From NCBI RefSeq assembly GCF_009296315.1, contig NZ_WHLY01000002.1, positions 2,480,001 to 2,544,000 on the forward strand: a stretch of DNA of 64,000 bases, read 5' to 3'. The notes below the pieces were generated by a model. The model was not told the origin of the DNA, ran no database searches, and was given only the letters and a program-made list of their open reading frames with translations. A program made the translations under genes and the position numbers. Below are positions 1 to 9,511 of the stretch, piece after piece; positions within the stretch are counted from its first letter, which is position 1, and every line of letters begins with the position of its first letter. The stretch comes from Salmonirosea aquatica (lineage in GTDB: Bacteria > Bacteroidota > Bacteroidia > Cytophagales > Spirosomataceae).

Positions 1-1716
1 AACCACCGCTTCGTAGGGTTTCAATCGCCCATCCGTGGAGGGTTGCGGATAGTTGCCTAATATTACTTTGGCTTTGCTCAAATCCAGGCCGGTTTGGGTA
101 CCGGCGGGGGTACCTTTGAAATTGAGCATGATCAGAAATTTTTTGCCGTCCAGTTCCCTCGTGTACGAGTACGTGTCGGGGTTATCCTTATCCAGCAGCG
201 TGTAATCGCCGTACACCAGGGCCAGGTTATCTTTACGCAGCTTCACCAGCGCGCGGAAATAATTGAGGCAGCTGTTGGGGTCTTTCTCCTCGGCGGCGGC
301 ATTCACGGTTTGGTAGTTGGGCCCTACTTTGATCCAGGGGGTACCTTTCGTAAAACCCGCGTTTTTGGTGGCATCCCACTGAAAGGGCGTCCGGCCGTTA
401 TCGCGCGACTCGAACTGTTTACGTTCCAGCACCTCAGCCATATCTGCTCCACGATTTTTTTGGTATTCGAACTCATTCAGCGTTTGAATGTCCCTGAAAT
501 CCTCGATTCGCTCAAAGCCCCCATTGGTCATGCCTAGTTCATCGCCGTAATAGTAATAGGGGGTACCCCGCATGGTCATGATAAAGGTGGAGAGCATCTT
601 AGACGACGGGGCGCGGAACGCCGGACTGTCGTTGCCAAACCGGCTCACCATCCGGGCCTGATCGTGATTGGCCAGAAAAATAGCCAGCCAGCCCTTTTCG
701 GCGAATGAACTATCCCAGCGACTGAACACCTCCTTGAATTTCAGCACACTGTACCCTTCGGGCTTGGCCAGGTCCACGCCCTCGAAGGCGTAAGCCATGT
801 TCAGCTCATTGCGGTCGGCGTCCACCAGGTTGTGGGCATCTTCAAACGTATTGCCCGCACCTTCGGCCACGCTCATGACATCGTACTTACTGAATACCTC
901 CCGGTTCATCTCTTTCAGGTACTCGTGCAGGTTGCCCTGCATGGCATAGTATTGGGTGAAGTTCTTTTCATAGCCCTTGGGAAAAACCGGGAAGGTGGTA
1001 TCCTTGGCAGCAAACTGAAAGGCATCGAGGCGGAATCCATCCACCCCCTTGTCGGCCCAGAACTTCATGATGTCGTACACCTCCTGCCGGAGTTTGGGAT
1101 TCTCCCAGTTCAGGTCGGGCTGCTTCCGCGAGAAGTAGTGCAGGTAGTACGCATCAGTCAGCGAGTCATACTTCCAGGCGTCGTGATTGACATCGAACAG
1201 GCTGTACCGGTAGGGAGGGGTACCTTGCTCGGCGGGCCACCAGTGGTAGTAGTCACGGTAGGGATTCGTGCGCGAGCTACGGCTTTGTTTAAACCACTCG
1301 TGCTCGTCGCTGCTATGGTTCACTACCACGTCCATCACCAGCTTGATACCCCGGTCGTGCATACCTTTCAGCAGGGCGTCGAAATCCTGCATGGTACCGA
1401 ACTCGGCCATGATGCTGCGGTAATCGCTGATATCGTAGCCGTTGTCGTCGTTGGGAGAGGCATAAATCGGATTGAGCCACACGGCATCGATACCCAGACT
1501 TTTGATGTAATCCAGCCGGGAAATGATCCCTTTCAGGTCACCTACCCCGTCCCCGTCGCTATCCTGAAAACTGCGGGGATAAATTTGATAGATGACGGCT
1601 TCTTTCCACCATTTTCGATCGCTTGCTGACATGGTATCTTGGGTGTTATTCTCAGATTTACAGGCCCCCAGGGCAATTAAAAGGAAAAAAACAACCAGCG
1701 GATTGACTGCTTTCAT
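1..1716 (-). CDS. GH13 family alpha-glucosidase / oligo-1,6-glucosidase, lipoprotein, 3' end cut by window edge
   Basis: I read this frame directly on the minus strand; it stays open from an ATG at 1716 to the window edge (572 codons). The N-terminus is a lipoprotein signal with lipobox LGAC. After a short linker comes the GH13 opening KWWKEAVIYQIYPRSF. The catalytic triad of the family is visible: nucleophile D231 in GFRLDAF, acid/base E285 in SVAEGAG and D352 in ANHDQ. The last visible residues (LxNYP...LxPYEAVV) match the C-terminal end of oligo-1,6-glucosidases, so only a few residues are missing. Known for the family: hydrolysis of alpha-1,4 or alpha-1,6 glucosidic bonds of short oligosaccharides. 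Inferred: it is lipid-anchored in the periplasm or outer membrane and feeds glucose uptake. Exact substrate preference cannot be read from the sequence. Confidence 0.9.
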   Translation of the reverse strand, partial: MKAVNPLVVFFLLIALGACKSENNTQDTMSASDRKWWKEAVIYQIYPRSFQDSDGDGVGDLKGIISRLDYIKSLGIDAVWLNPIYASPNDDNGYDISDYRSIMAEFGTMQDFDALLKGMHDRGIKLVMDVVVNHSSDEHEWFKQSRSSRTNPYRDYYHWWPAEQGTPPYRYSLFDVNHDAWKYDSLTDAYYLHYFSRKQPDLNWENPKLRQEVYDIMKFWADKGVDGFRLDAFQFAAKDTTFPVFPKGYEKNFTQYYAMQGNLHEYLKEMNREVFSKYDVMSVAEGAGNTFEDAHNLVDADRNELNMAYAFEGVDLAKPEGYSVLKFKEVFSRWDSSFAEKGWLAIFLANHDQARMVSRFGNDSPAFRAPSSKMLSTFIMTMRGTPYYYYGDELGMTNGGFERIEDFRDIQTLNEFEYQKNRGADMAEVLERKQFESRDNGRTPFQWDATKNAGFTKGTPWIKVGPNYQTVNAAAEEKDPNSCLNYFRALVKLRKDNLALVYGDYTLLDKDNPDTYSYTRELDGKKFLIMLNFKGTPAGTQTGLDLSKAKVILGNYPQPSTDGRLKPYEAVV

Positions 1717-1757
1717 GGGATAAGTCGGTTTGCATGGAACCTATATCGACTTTTACA

Positions 1758-2675
1758 CTACATCCAGCGGAATGGATTGTTTGAGGCCACGTGGGTGATT
1801 TTTATTTCCGGCAATCTGGGTTGCAGCCAGTCCACGAAGTACTCCATGCCCGGCTCCTCACTCACCGAATGACCGAGCACAATGAGCGAGATAGGACGGC
1901 CCAGCAGCCGGGCATCGCGGACGTACTCGGCCGTTTCCCATTCGGATACCTCTCCTACAATCAGTACATCAGGCTTTTCGCGCTCAGCCGTACCTACCTG
2001 CCGGGGGCCGCCCCAGGCACCGGGCAGCAGCGCGACCCGCTCACAGGTCTGCGCCGGATCACCGATGACTCGCAGGTGATCGATACCCAGCGAGGTTTTA
2101 AGATGCTGCACTAGCTTCCCCAGGGATAAAGCAGGAATACTGAGCATCAAGTTTCCGGTTTTGTAGTAGGACAGCCAGCCCGCTTTCTTGGCTACCCCGT
2201 AACTGATGGCGTCGGGCTTCAGCTGATGAATGTAGTCGTGAAACCGCCAGACGGTTATGCCACGCTTGGCCAATAATTCCTGCTTTTGTTTCACTACCGA
2301 ATTGTTCTCTACCCAATCCGGATTGTCCGTATGGTTATAAAAGGTAGGTTCGTGGGCCATGATGAAATTGGCTTTCAGGCGGGTGGCTTCCTCAATGACC
2401 TCAATCGTCGGGAACATGGTGGTCACGATGCCCGTCACGACCTGATCGGCGCTTCCGGCCTTGATAGTATCCACCGTGTTTTTCATAGGAGAAAGCTGCC
2501 CTTCTTTAAGAATCAAATCGATGATTTGCTGTACAGTGATGGCTTTGGTAAGGCCAGTCGCCAGCGATGTGAAGGGCGACAGGCTCGCTAGGGCCAGCAG
2601 TCCAGCCGATTGGGTGGTTCGGGTCAGGAAGGTACGGCGGGTCTGGGCGACAAGCGGTAGAGATAGCGGTTTCAT
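1758..2675 (-). CDS. Nif3-like dinuclear metal centre protein (DUF34/NIF3) with Tat-like signal
   Basis: This is a 305-residue protein. The Nif3 family folds into a toroid with two metal ions per subunit; its biochemical role is unsettled (often labelled GTP cyclohydrolase I type 2). Family-like motifs are HEPTFYNH in the N-terminal half and GHSVSEEPGMEYFVDWL near the C-terminus, both in the regions that supply metal ligands. Unlike typical cytoplasmic Nif3, the first 45 residues contain RRTFLTR followed by a hydrophobic stretch rich in Leu and Ala, which resembles a twin-arginine export signal. It lies 41 bp downstream of the GH13 gene's start codon on the same strand, so the two could be co-transcribed (Nif3-like first). 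The Nif3 assignment is firm; export is inference. Confidence 0.85.
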   Translation of the reverse strand: MKPLSLPLVAQTRRTFLTRTTQSAGLLALASLSPFTSLATGLTKAITVQQIIDLILKEGQLSPMKNTVDTIKAGSADQVVTGIVTTMFPTIEVIEEATRLKANFIMAHEPTFYNHTDNPDWVENNSVVKQKQELLAKRGITVWRFHDYIHQLKPDAISYGVAKKAGWLSYYKTGNLMLSIPALSLGKLVQHLKTSLGIDHLRVIGDPAQTCERVALLPGAWGGPRQVGTAEREKPDVLIVGEVSEWETAEYVRDARLLGRPISLIVLGHSVSEEPGMEYFVDWLQPRLPEIKITHVASNNPFRWM

Positions 2676-2788
2676 GTCTTTGGGTTTAAGTCTTTGGGCT
2701 AAAATACGACTTTATTTTTCGGAAGTACCTACATGCCGGTAAGACAAATACGCTACGAAAGGTACCTGCACACCCAATCACCAAGCTT

Positions 2789-3322
2789 ATGGAAAGAAAA
2801 GAAGCTTTATTAAAAATTGCGGGAAGCCTGATTTTAACCACGGGCGAAAAGCCGGGCTTTCCCCCGGCGGATGTTTCTTTTTTAGATGACTACGTGCACC
2901 GCTGGCAGAATGCTTTGCCGTATAGCCTGAAGGTGCTCGATAAAATGCCCGAAGCCCTGTTTGACTACCGCCCCACGCCGAAGCAGATGTCGTTTGGCAA
3001 GCAGTACACCCACGCAGCCTACTGGAATACCTTTTTCATCGGGATGATCGTCGGTCAGGGGCCGCTGAACGAACCCGCCGAAACTACCAAAGCGGCCATC
3101 CGTGATTATTACACGGCATGCCACAATCATTGCACGGCCCTGATCCGCGAACTTACCAACCAGCAACTTGAGGGTACGGGCTACGGCGACAACGCCTATT
3201 GGCAAAAACATTCGGGCTGGGATTTGCTGCTGCGGGCCTTTATGCACGTGGCGCACCATCGCGCCGAAACGCTGGTGTATTTGCGGTTGAACGATATTGA
3301 ACCGCCCTTTTTTGAGTTTTAA
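2789..3322 (+). CDS. DinB-like four-helix metal-binding protein
   Basis: This is a 177-residue soluble protein. The pattern of well-separated His residues (HAAYW near residue 76, a second His near the middle, and HVAHHRAETLVYLRL near the C-terminus) matches the DinB/YfiT four-helix bundle family, which binds a divalent metal with three His. Family members include thiol-dependent transferases and many proteins of unknown role. The ATG at 2789 gives a normal length; there is no signal peptide. It is divergent from the Nif3-like gene with about 110 bp between them. No substrate can be proposed. Confidence 0.8.
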   Translation: MERKEALLKIAGSLILTTGEKPGFPPADVSFLDDYVHRWQNALPYSLKVLDKMPEALFDYRPTPKQMSFGKQYTHAAYWNTFFIGMIVGQGPLNEPAETTKAAIRDYYTACHNHCTALIRELTNQQLEGTGYGDNAYWQKHSGWDLLLRAFMHVAHHRAETLVYLRLNDIEPPFFEF

Positions 3323-3446
3323 GCAAAATAACTCCCTACTTATTTTACCAGTCCAATGGTTATATTCTTACCTGTCTATCGCTTTTAGATAGGCACCTAC
3401 CTATGTAGCGAACGGGGCTTTATCATTCAACCTATCTTATTTACCT

Positions 3447-5090
3447 ATGAAAAAACTACTTATCCTGGTTCTAATCTCCTATTGGTCAGTACAGGCACTT
3501 CACGCCCAGTCGGGTATGAGTGCTCCTCCTTTGCAGGTCAAAACGGCCAATGGGGTACTGGAAGGCATCGATGAGTCAGGCGTCCGCGCCTTCAAGGGGG
3601 TACCTTTTGCCGCGCCGCCCGTGGGCGATCTGCGCTGGCGGGAACCTCAGCCCGTTAAAAACTGGACGGGTGTACGCAAAGCCGATAAATTTGGCCCCCG
3701 CGCCATGCAGTTGCCGTTGTTTGGAGACATGAATTTTCGTTCGGATGGCGTGAGCGAGGATTGCCTTTACCTCAATGTCTGGACGCCCGCCAAGGCGGCT
3801 TCCGATGGCTTGCCGGTGCTGGTGTACTTCTACGGCGGCGGCTTGATGGCCGGCGACGGCTCGGAGCCCCGCTACGACGGTGAAAGTCTGGCCCGTCATG
3901 GCATCGTGACGGTCATGGTCAATTACCGCCTCACGATTTTTGGATTTTTCTCCCATCCCGAACTGACTAAGGAATCGCCTCACAAAGCCTCGGGCAACTA
4001 CGGCTTTCTGGATCAGTACGCCGCCCTGCAATGGGTGCAGAAAAATATTGCCGCTTTTGGTGGTGATCCCAAGCGCGTCACCATCGCCGGCGAATCGGCA
4101 GGGTCCTTTTCGGTCAGTGCCCAGATGGCTTCCCCGCTGGCCAAAGACCTCATGGCCGGGGCCATCGGGGAGAGCGGCTCCTTATTGGGTTTCCGGCCCG
4201 TTACCAGCTTGCAGGAAGCCGAAAAGATGGGGATAGAGTTTGGCAAAGCCGTCAACGCGCCCTCCCTGGCGGCCCTGCGGGCCATGCCCGCGCAGGCATT
4301 GCTGGAAACGACCACCAAGCCGGGGGTACCCCGGTTTTCGGCCGTGGTGGATGGCTATTTTTTTCCTAAATCGCCTACCGCTGTGTTTGAAGCCGGACAG
4401 CAGGCCCACGTGCCGCTACTGGTGGGCTGGAACTCGCAGGAAGGGGGCTACCAGGGCATTCTGGGCAAGGAAGCACCTACCCGGGAGAATTACACCAATG
4501 CCGTCAAAAAGATGTATGGCGATCAGGCCGACAAACTGCTGAAGGTGTATAACCCCACGAATGATGAGGAGGTAGAGCAGGTAGCCACCGCCCTGGCCGG
4601 TGATCGGTTCATCGGGTTCAGTACCTGGAAATGGTCGGATCTGCACGCCAAAACGGGTGGTAAACCCGTGTACCGCTATTTTTACGAGCGCCCGCGGCCC
4701 GAAATGCGGGCGGAAATGGGGGCGGCGACTGCCAACCTGGCGGGCGGCATCACCCGCAACGACGATGCGAACGCCAAAAGGCCACCCGCTCCGAAGGGTG
4801 CCGTGCATTCGGCCGAAATCGAGTATGCCCTGGGGAACCTACCCACCAACCGCGTGTACGACTGGCAGCCCGAAGACTACAAGGTTTCGGAAATCATGCA
4901 GCTGTTCTTTGCCAATTTTATTAAAACCGGTAATCCCAATGGCCTGGGGGTACCTCAGTGGCCCGCGGTCAAAGCCGGACAAGCCGCACCCGTCATGCGC
5001 ATCAACACCCATACCGAGGCCGAAACCGAGAAAACCCGGGATCGCTATCTGTTGATGGACGAATTCTTCCAGTCTGCGCAGCAGAACTAA
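3447..5090 (+). CDS. type B carboxylesterase, secreted
   Basis: This is a 547-residue alpha/beta hydrolase with a clear Sec signal peptide ending HAQ near residue 21. Motifs run in family order: FKGVPFAAPPVG, EDCLYLNVWTP, the oxyanion-hole segment YFYGGGL, and the nucleophile elbow GESAGS with Ser217. The catalytic His is most likely in the segment KGAVHSAEIEYALGN. Members hydrolyse carboxylic esters; para-nitrobenzyl esterase and cholinesterase-like enzymes are the closest textbook relatives. It would act in the periplasm or outside the cell. It stands alone and ends at a strong bidirectional terminator shared with the convergent ettA. The natural substrate is unknown. Confidence 0.92.
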   Translation: MKKLLILVLISYWSVQALHAQSGMSAPPLQVKTANGVLEGIDESGVRAFKGVPFAAPPVGDLRWREPQPVKNWTGVRKADKFGPRAMQLPLFGDMNFRSDGVSEDCLYLNVWTPAKAASDGLPVLVYFYGGGLMAGDGSEPRYDGESLARHGIVTVMVNYRLTIFGFFSHPELTKESPHKASGNYGFLDQYAALQWVQKNIAAFGGDPKRVTIAGESAGSFSVSAQMASPLAKDLMAGAIGESGSLLGFRPVTSLQEAEKMGIEFGKAVNAPSLAALRAMPAQALLETTTKPGVPRFSAVVDGYFFPKSPTAVFEAGQQAHVPLLVGWNSQEGGYQGILGKEAPTRENYTNAVKKMYGDQADKLLKVYNPTNDEEVEQVATALAGDRFIGFSTWKWSDLHAKTGGKPVYRYFYERPRPEMRAEMGAATANLAGGITRNDDANAKRPPAPKGAVHSAEIEYALGNLPTNRVYDWQPEDYKVSEIMQLFFANFIKTGNPNGLGVPQWPAVKAGQAAPVMRINTHTEAETEKTRDRYLLMDEFFQSAQQN

Positions 5091-5113
5091 ACCACCTAAG
5101 GTACCCCTTGAAT

Positions 5114-5157
5114 AAGAAAAGCCCATGCAGTAGACACCTACTGAGTGGGCTTTTCTT
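5114..5157. terminator. bidirectional intrinsic terminator between carboxylesterase and ettA
   Basis: A near-perfect inverted repeat: arms AAGAAAAGCCCA (5114-5125) and TGGGCTTTTCTT (5146-5157), with a nested CAGTAG/CTACTG pair closing a short ACAC loop. A-rich on the left and T-rich on the right, so it gives a U-tract in both directions between two convergent genes. Confidence 0.9.
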
Positions 5158-5187
5158 TTTGCTTGTACCTGACCTGTGCGCGTGCTG

Positions 5188-6855
5188 TTAAGCCAGTTTG
5201 CGGTACTTGATTCGCTTGGGCGTGGCGTCGGCGCCCAGGCGCTTCTTACGGTTTTCTTCGTATTCTGAGAAATTTCCCTCGAACCAATAGACTTGCGAAT
5301 CGCCTTCGAAAGCCAGAATATGCGTAGCGATGCGGTCGAGGAACCAACGGTCGTGGCTGATGACCACGGCGCAACCCGCGAAGTTTTCGAGGCCTTCTTC
5401 CAGCGCGCGCAGGGTGTTTACGTCCAGATCATTGGTAGGTTCGTCAAGCAAAAGCAAGTTGCCCCCTTCTTTAAGGGTCATCGCCAGATGAACCCGGTTG
5501 CGCTCACCACCCGACAGGGTACCTACCTTCTTCTCCTGGTCTGATCCCGCAAAATTAAACTTGCTCACGTAGGCACGGGCATTGACTTGCTTGCCGCCCA
5601 GCATCACCCATTCGTTGCCTTCCGAGATCGTCTGAAAAACGGTTTTGTTAGGATCCAGATTATCGTGCTCCTGATCTACGTAGGCCCATTGTACGGTTTC
5701 GCCCACTTCAAAGTTTCCACCTAAGGGTTTTTCCTGTCCGGTAATGAGTTTGAACAACGTGGTTTTACCCGCGCCATTGGGCCCAATGATACCTACTATG
5801 CCCGCCGGAGGCAGGGCGAAATTGAGGTTATCGTACAGCAGCTTGTCGCCGTAGGCCATCATGATGTTGTTGGCTTCGATGACCTTGCCACCCAAGCGCG
5901 GTCCGGGCGGAATGAATAGTTCCAGTTTGTTTTCTTTCTCTTTGGCATCCTCGCCCAGCATTTTCTCGTAAGCGCCAAGGCGGGCTTTCGACTTGGCCTG
6001 CCGGGCTTTGGGCACCATACGTACCCATTCCAGCTCCCGTTGCAGGGTCTTTTGCCGCTTCGATTCCTGTTTTTCTTCTTTCTGCAGGCGATCCTGTTTC
6101 TGTTCCAGCCACGAGGTGTAGTTTCCTTTCCAGGGAATACCTTCGCCCCGGTCCAGTTCCAGAATCCAGCCCGCCACGTTGTCGAGGAAGTACCGGTCGT
6201 GGGTCACAGCGATGACGGTACCTTTGTATTGCCGCAGGTGTTCTTCCAGCCACAGCACACTTTCGGCATCAAGGTGGTTGGTGGGCTCATCGAGCAGCAA
6301 AACGTCAGGCTGGCGCAGCAGCAGGCGGCACAGGGCCACACGGCGCTTTTCGCCGCCCGACAGCGTGGCCACCGAGGTCTCCGAGGGCGGGCAGCGCAAG
6401 GCGTCCATGGCTACCTCCAGACGATTATCCAGATTCCAGGCATCGAGGTGATCGAGTTTTTCCTGTACTTCACCCTGACGTTCAAGTAGTTTGTCAAAAT
6501 CAGCATCGGGTTCGCCGAAGGCCTCGTTGATTTCATCAAATTCTTTGAGTAGATCAACTACTTCCTGTACTCCTTCCTCTACGACCTCACGCACGGTTTT
6601 TGTCGGGTCGAGGATGGGCTCCTGTTCCAGCATTCCCACGGAATAGCCGGGTGAGAACACCACCTCACCCTGGAAGTCTTTATCTACCCCCGCAATGATG
6701 CGCAGCAGGGTGGATTTACCAGAGCCATTAAGACCAAGCACGCCTATTTTTGCCCCATAGAAAAAGGACAAATAAATATTTTTGATGATGTGACGATTGG
6801 GCGGAATAACCTTACTAACCCCCGCCATTGAGAAAATAATGGTTTCGTTACTCAT
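5188..6855 (-). CDS. ettA: energy-dependent translational throttle protein EttA (ABC-F ATPase)
   Basis: This 555-residue protein has two ABC ATPase domains and no membrane segments. The first has Walker [10 protein letters not shown] near residue 40, signature LSGGE and Walker B VLLLDEP; the second has Walker [10 protein letters not shown] near 360, signature LSGGE and LLLLDEP. The linker between them carries the charged arm of ABC-F proteins. The opening [15 protein letters not shown] and the overall length match EttA. Known role: it binds the ribosomal E site and gates the first elongation cycle according to the ATP/ADP ratio. It is divergent from the DUF349 gene and ends at the shared terminator. 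Confidence 0.95.
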   Translation of the reverse strand: MSNETIIFSMAGVSKVIPPNRHIIKNIYLSFFYGAKIGVLGLNGSGKSTLLRIIAGVDKDFQGEVVFSPGYSVGMLEQEPILDPTKTVREVVEEGVQEVVDLLKEFDEINEAFGEPDADFDKLLERQGEVQEKLDHLDAWNLDNRLEVAMDALRCPPSETSVATLSGGEKRRVALCRLLLRQPDVLLLDEPTNHLDAESVLWLEEHLRQYKGTVIAVTHDRYFLDNVAGWILELDRGEGIPWKGNYTSWLEQKQDRLQKEEKQESKRQKTLQRELEWVRMVPKARQAKSKARLGAYEKMLGEDAKEKENKLELFIPPGPRLGGKVIEANNIMMAYGDKLLYDNLNFALPPAGIVGIIGPNGAGKTTLFKLITGQEKPLGGNFEVGETVQWAYVDQEHDNLDPNKTVFQTISEGNEWVMLGGKQVNARAYVSKFNFAGSDQEKKVGTLSGGERNRVHLAMTLKEGGNLLLLDEPTNDLDVNTLRALEEGLENFAGCAVVISHDRWFLDRIATHILAFEGDSQVYWFEGNFSEYEENRKKRLGADATPKRIKYRKLA

Positions 6856-6923
6856 TTTTTAGTTAATTTGTACCTGACAAATATCGTTAAATAACCCTAT
6901 ACCAGCAGATAAAAAGTGAAATA

Positions 6924-8201
6924 ATGGAAAATGCCCAAGAAACGAAAGAATACGGCTACGTTAAGGATGGCAAAGTATTTTTGAAAGGGTACCTCGGAAA
7001 TCCCGACCGGCAGATCGGCGAGGTAAAAAGAACAGAACAGGAAGCGATCGACTATTTCAAGAACCGGTTCACAATTGCCGAAGGAAAGGTAGCCCTCCTG
7101 GAAAAAGAGATCGAAGAAGCCCAGAACAAAGGTTCTTACCTGACTAAATTGATTCAGCTACGCCGAAAGCTAATTGGTTTTGATGCCATCGGCGACTTTG
7201 TCCCCTTGCTCCAGCGCCTCGATACCGCCGAGGATTACCTGTCGGGTTTGATTCTGGTGAACCAGGCCAAAAACCTTGAAATCAAGCAAGCCCTCATTGA
7301 GGACGCACGCCAGGCGGCCGCCATCGAAGACTGGCAGGCGGCCACCGATGCGGTCCAGGAAGTCAAGTCGAAATGGATACGCACCGGGCCGGTCGACAAT
7401 GAATTTCAGGAAAAAGTGGACACACAGTTTCAGGAAATTCTTGATGATTTCTTTCACCGGCGCCGTGAATACTTCGCCGAGCAAAATAAGATCGTCCAGG
7501 GAAGGGTGGATGAGTACGAAAAACTCATCAAACAGGTCAAGCAGCTATCCTGGAGCAACGACCTCGACGAATCCTACAAGAAAACGCGTGACATCCGCAA
7601 CGCCTGGAACGCCATCGGCGAGGTACCTCCCAAGAAATTTTTCAAGATCAACAAGGCGTACCGCCATTTTCTGAAGCTTTTCTACGACAAGTACAACTTA
7701 GCCAAAGGCATTGAACCCAAGGTACGGGTAGACCCCCGGATTCTGGAACAGCAGAAGCTGCTGGCCGAAGCCGAAGATGCGCTCAAAAACGACAATATCG
7801 TTTTGGCTTCCGAAAAAGCCAAGGTACTGTTGAGCAAATGGAAAGAGATCAGAATTCCGTACAAGCAGGCCGACAAGGAACTGGCTGAGAAGTTTCGGAA
7901 CACCTGTGATAAGATATTTGAACTCAGCTACCTGGCCCGTGTGATTAGCCGGAAGTACCCGGCCTTCGAAATGAAAAGTGAAGAAGAGCAACTCCGCACA
8001 CAGGTCAGGGAGATGGAATGGCTGGTAACCCGGGAGCGGAATGACCTGGAAATCGCTACCCGCGACGTGGAACGCAGCCTGACCGGCAATGAAGAGGAGG
8101 ATAAGCGGATGCTGGGCCGCCTGAATATCCAAAAAAGGAAAATCGCTATGAAGGATAAGATCCTGCGGGAGTTTCAGCGAAAGCTGGAACGGATGGGATA
8201 G
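6924..8201 (+). CDS. DUF349 domain-containing coiled-coil protein
   Basis: This is a 425-residue, highly charged, predicted coiled-coil protein without signal peptide or membrane segment. It contains several DUF349-type helical repeats, recognisable from W-x-x-I/T-G-x-V/P-x-K cores such as the segment around WNAIGEVPPKKFFKINKAYR. The family is widespread in Bacteroidota and its function is not established. Its 3' end would overlap the 3' end of the convergent LacI gene by 56 bp if the LacI frame is restored. Confidence 0.85.
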   Translation: MENAQETKEYGYVKDGKVFLKGYLGNPDRQIGEVKRTEQEAIDYFKNRFTIAEGKVALLEKEIEEAQNKGSYLTKLIQLRRKLIGFDAIGDFVPLLQRLDTAEDYLSGLILVNQAKNLEIKQALIEDARQAAAIEDWQAATDAVQEVKSKWIRTGPVDNEFQEKVDTQFQEILDDFFHRRREYFAEQNKIVQGRVDEYEKLIKQVKQLSWSNDLDESYKKTRDIRNAWNAIGEVPPKKFFKINKAYRHFLKLFYDKYNLAKGIEPKVRVDPRILEQQKLLAEAEDALKNDNIVLASEKAKVLLSKWKEIRIPYKQADKELAEKFRNTCDKIFELSYLARVISRKYPAFEMKSEEEQLRTQVREMEWLVTRERNDLEIATRDVERSLTGNEEEDKRMLGRLNIQKRKIAMKDKILREFQRKLERMG

Positions 8202-8352
8202 CCTTCTTCAGGCTGCTTTCCCGTGGCATCAACGTCGTTTTCAATACCCTGGTTTCGTACGAAGCCGGGGTATTTTTGTTTTCGATGAGTTCCAGCAGCA
8301 ATTTGGCCGCCTGCCGCCCCATTTCGAAGGCAGGCTGGGCGATCGAACTCAG
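8146..8352 (-). pseudogene. out-of-frame C-terminal part of the LacI-family regulator
   Basis: In the frame shifted by one base from the upstream LacI gene, this stretch encodes the missing effector-binding end: LSSIAQPAFEMGRQAAKLLL, then a segment with TRVLKTTLMPRESS. It runs into the 3' end of the convergent DUF349 gene and stops at a TAG at 8146-8148. It has no start codon of its own in a sensible place, so it belongs to the gene above. Confidence 0.85.
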
Positions 8353-9221
8353 GGGGGGTCCAAAAGGGCAGAAATCCCCAGATCAGAAAAGCCCAGTAAG
8401 GCTATATCGTCAGGCATGCGATAGCCTAATTGCCGCAAAGCCCAGTGTACGCCAATGGCAATGCGGTCGCTGGCCGCAAAAATGGCGTCGGGCCGTTCGC
8501 GGAGAGCCATCAGCTGGTAGGCACGGTCGGTACCTTCGCTCTGACAGTATTCGGCCGATACGACCCATTCCTCCCGAAAGGGCAGGTTATACTTCGACAG
8601 GGCATCCCGGTAGCCCTCATACCGATTACGGCTTATGGTCAGGCTCAGTGGCCCTGAAATGTGGGCGATTCGTTGGCAGCCCTGCTCGACGAGGTGCTCG
8701 GTGGCCCGGAACGCACCTTCATAATCATCCACGAGTACCTTATGGGTCTGCACCTTGTCGCTGGCCCGATCGAAAAATACCAGCGGAATGCCCCCCTCCT
8801 GTAATTCCTCAAAATGGCCATGATCTAGCGACTGGCTCGCCACCGAAACGATCAGGCCATCGGCCCGGCGGTCGGCAATATGGCGCACATCGATCTGCTC
8901 CCGTTCATACGACTCGTGGCTTTGGTAGATCATCACATGGTACCCTCGGCTATAGGCTACGTCATCGACTCCGCTGATAGCCATGGAAAAAAACGGATTG
9001 TCAATATCGGGTACGATAATGCCAATAGTATGAGTACGGTTTTTCAAAAGGCTCAGCGCAATCGGATTGGGAGTATAGTTGAGTTTATCTGCCAGTTCGA
9101 TTACCCGTTTTTTAGTCTCTTCGCTGATTTCGGGACTGTTGCGGAGCGCGCGCGACACCGTAGATTTCGAAATTCTCAGCTCCCGCGCTATTTCTTTAAT
9201 GGTTACGGTTCTTCGGGCCAT
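8349..9221 (-). CDS. LacI-family transcriptional regulator, C-terminus lost to a one-base frameshift
   Basis: The open frame encodes 290 residues. Residues 1-60 form the LacI helix-turn-helix and hinge (TIKEIARELRISKSTVSRAL, then NYTPNPIALSL); the rest is a periplasmic-binding-protein-like sugar sensor (IGIIVPDIDNPFF, DGLIV, LLGFSD). The frame stops at DPP just after a run of seven G on the plus strand (8352-8358). Adding one base there restores a standard tail (LSSIAQPAFEMGRQAA..., then TTLMPRESS) for about 70 more codons, giving a normal length of about 358. Start is the ATG at 9221. Placed just before the uronate cluster, it is a candidate uronate-responsive repressor, which is inference. 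The break is either a sequencing error or a real truncation. Confidence 0.88.
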   Translation of the reverse strand: MARRTVTIKEIARELRISKSTVSRALRNSPEISEETKKRVIELADKLNYTPNPIALSLLKNRTHTIGIIVPDIDNPFFSMAISGVDDVAYSRGYHVMIYQSHESYEREQIDVRHIADRRADGLIVSVASQSLDHGHFEELQEGGIPLVFFDRASDKVQTHKVLVDDYEGAFRATEHLVEQGCQRIAHISGPLSLTISRNRYEGYRDALSKYNLPFREEWVVSAEYCQSEGTDRAYQLMALRERPDAIFAASDRIAIGVHWALRQLGYRMPDDIALLGFSDLGISALLDPP

Positions 9222-9344
9222 ACTCTATTTGGATTTTATATCGGAAAAGTGCAAACTATTTGGACTTCTAAAATTGCGCTCTGGGCACGCAATCTACCGC
9301 AAACTACAAAAATCACCTTTAATTCCCGGAAAATTTTCGTGTTT

Positions 9345-9366
9345 CGGGAACGGTACCGGGAACGGT
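9345..9366. promoter_or_regulatory. candidate operator: tandem CGGGAACGGT repeat
   Basis: CGGGAACGGT occurs at 9345-9354 and again at 9357-9366 in the gap between the divergent LacI gene and the sigma factor gene, and an inverted TTCCCG lies at 9323-9328. The central CGGTACCG is a palindrome of the kind LacI-family proteins bind. No binding data; placement only. Confidence 0.35.
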
Positions 9367-9511
9367 TGCGTAGAAATATTGATTTTTTTCAAGATAATTT
9401 TTTGCTATACATCGAACGAATGCGTAATCTTCGTTAGGAATCACACAATCGTACTATTGAATATTGCCTTTTTTATCACTGAATTATTCAATTCCTAACC
9501 TCACACAAGTA

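Noticed and set aside
832-1629. Plus-strand frame of 265 codons at the left edge
   Set aside because: Antisense shadow of the GH13 gene, whose catalytic motifs are complete on the minus strand.
9464-9511. Upstream TTG start for the sigma factor
   Set aside because: The added residues are not conserved in ECF factors and the ATG at 9512 gives a standard length.
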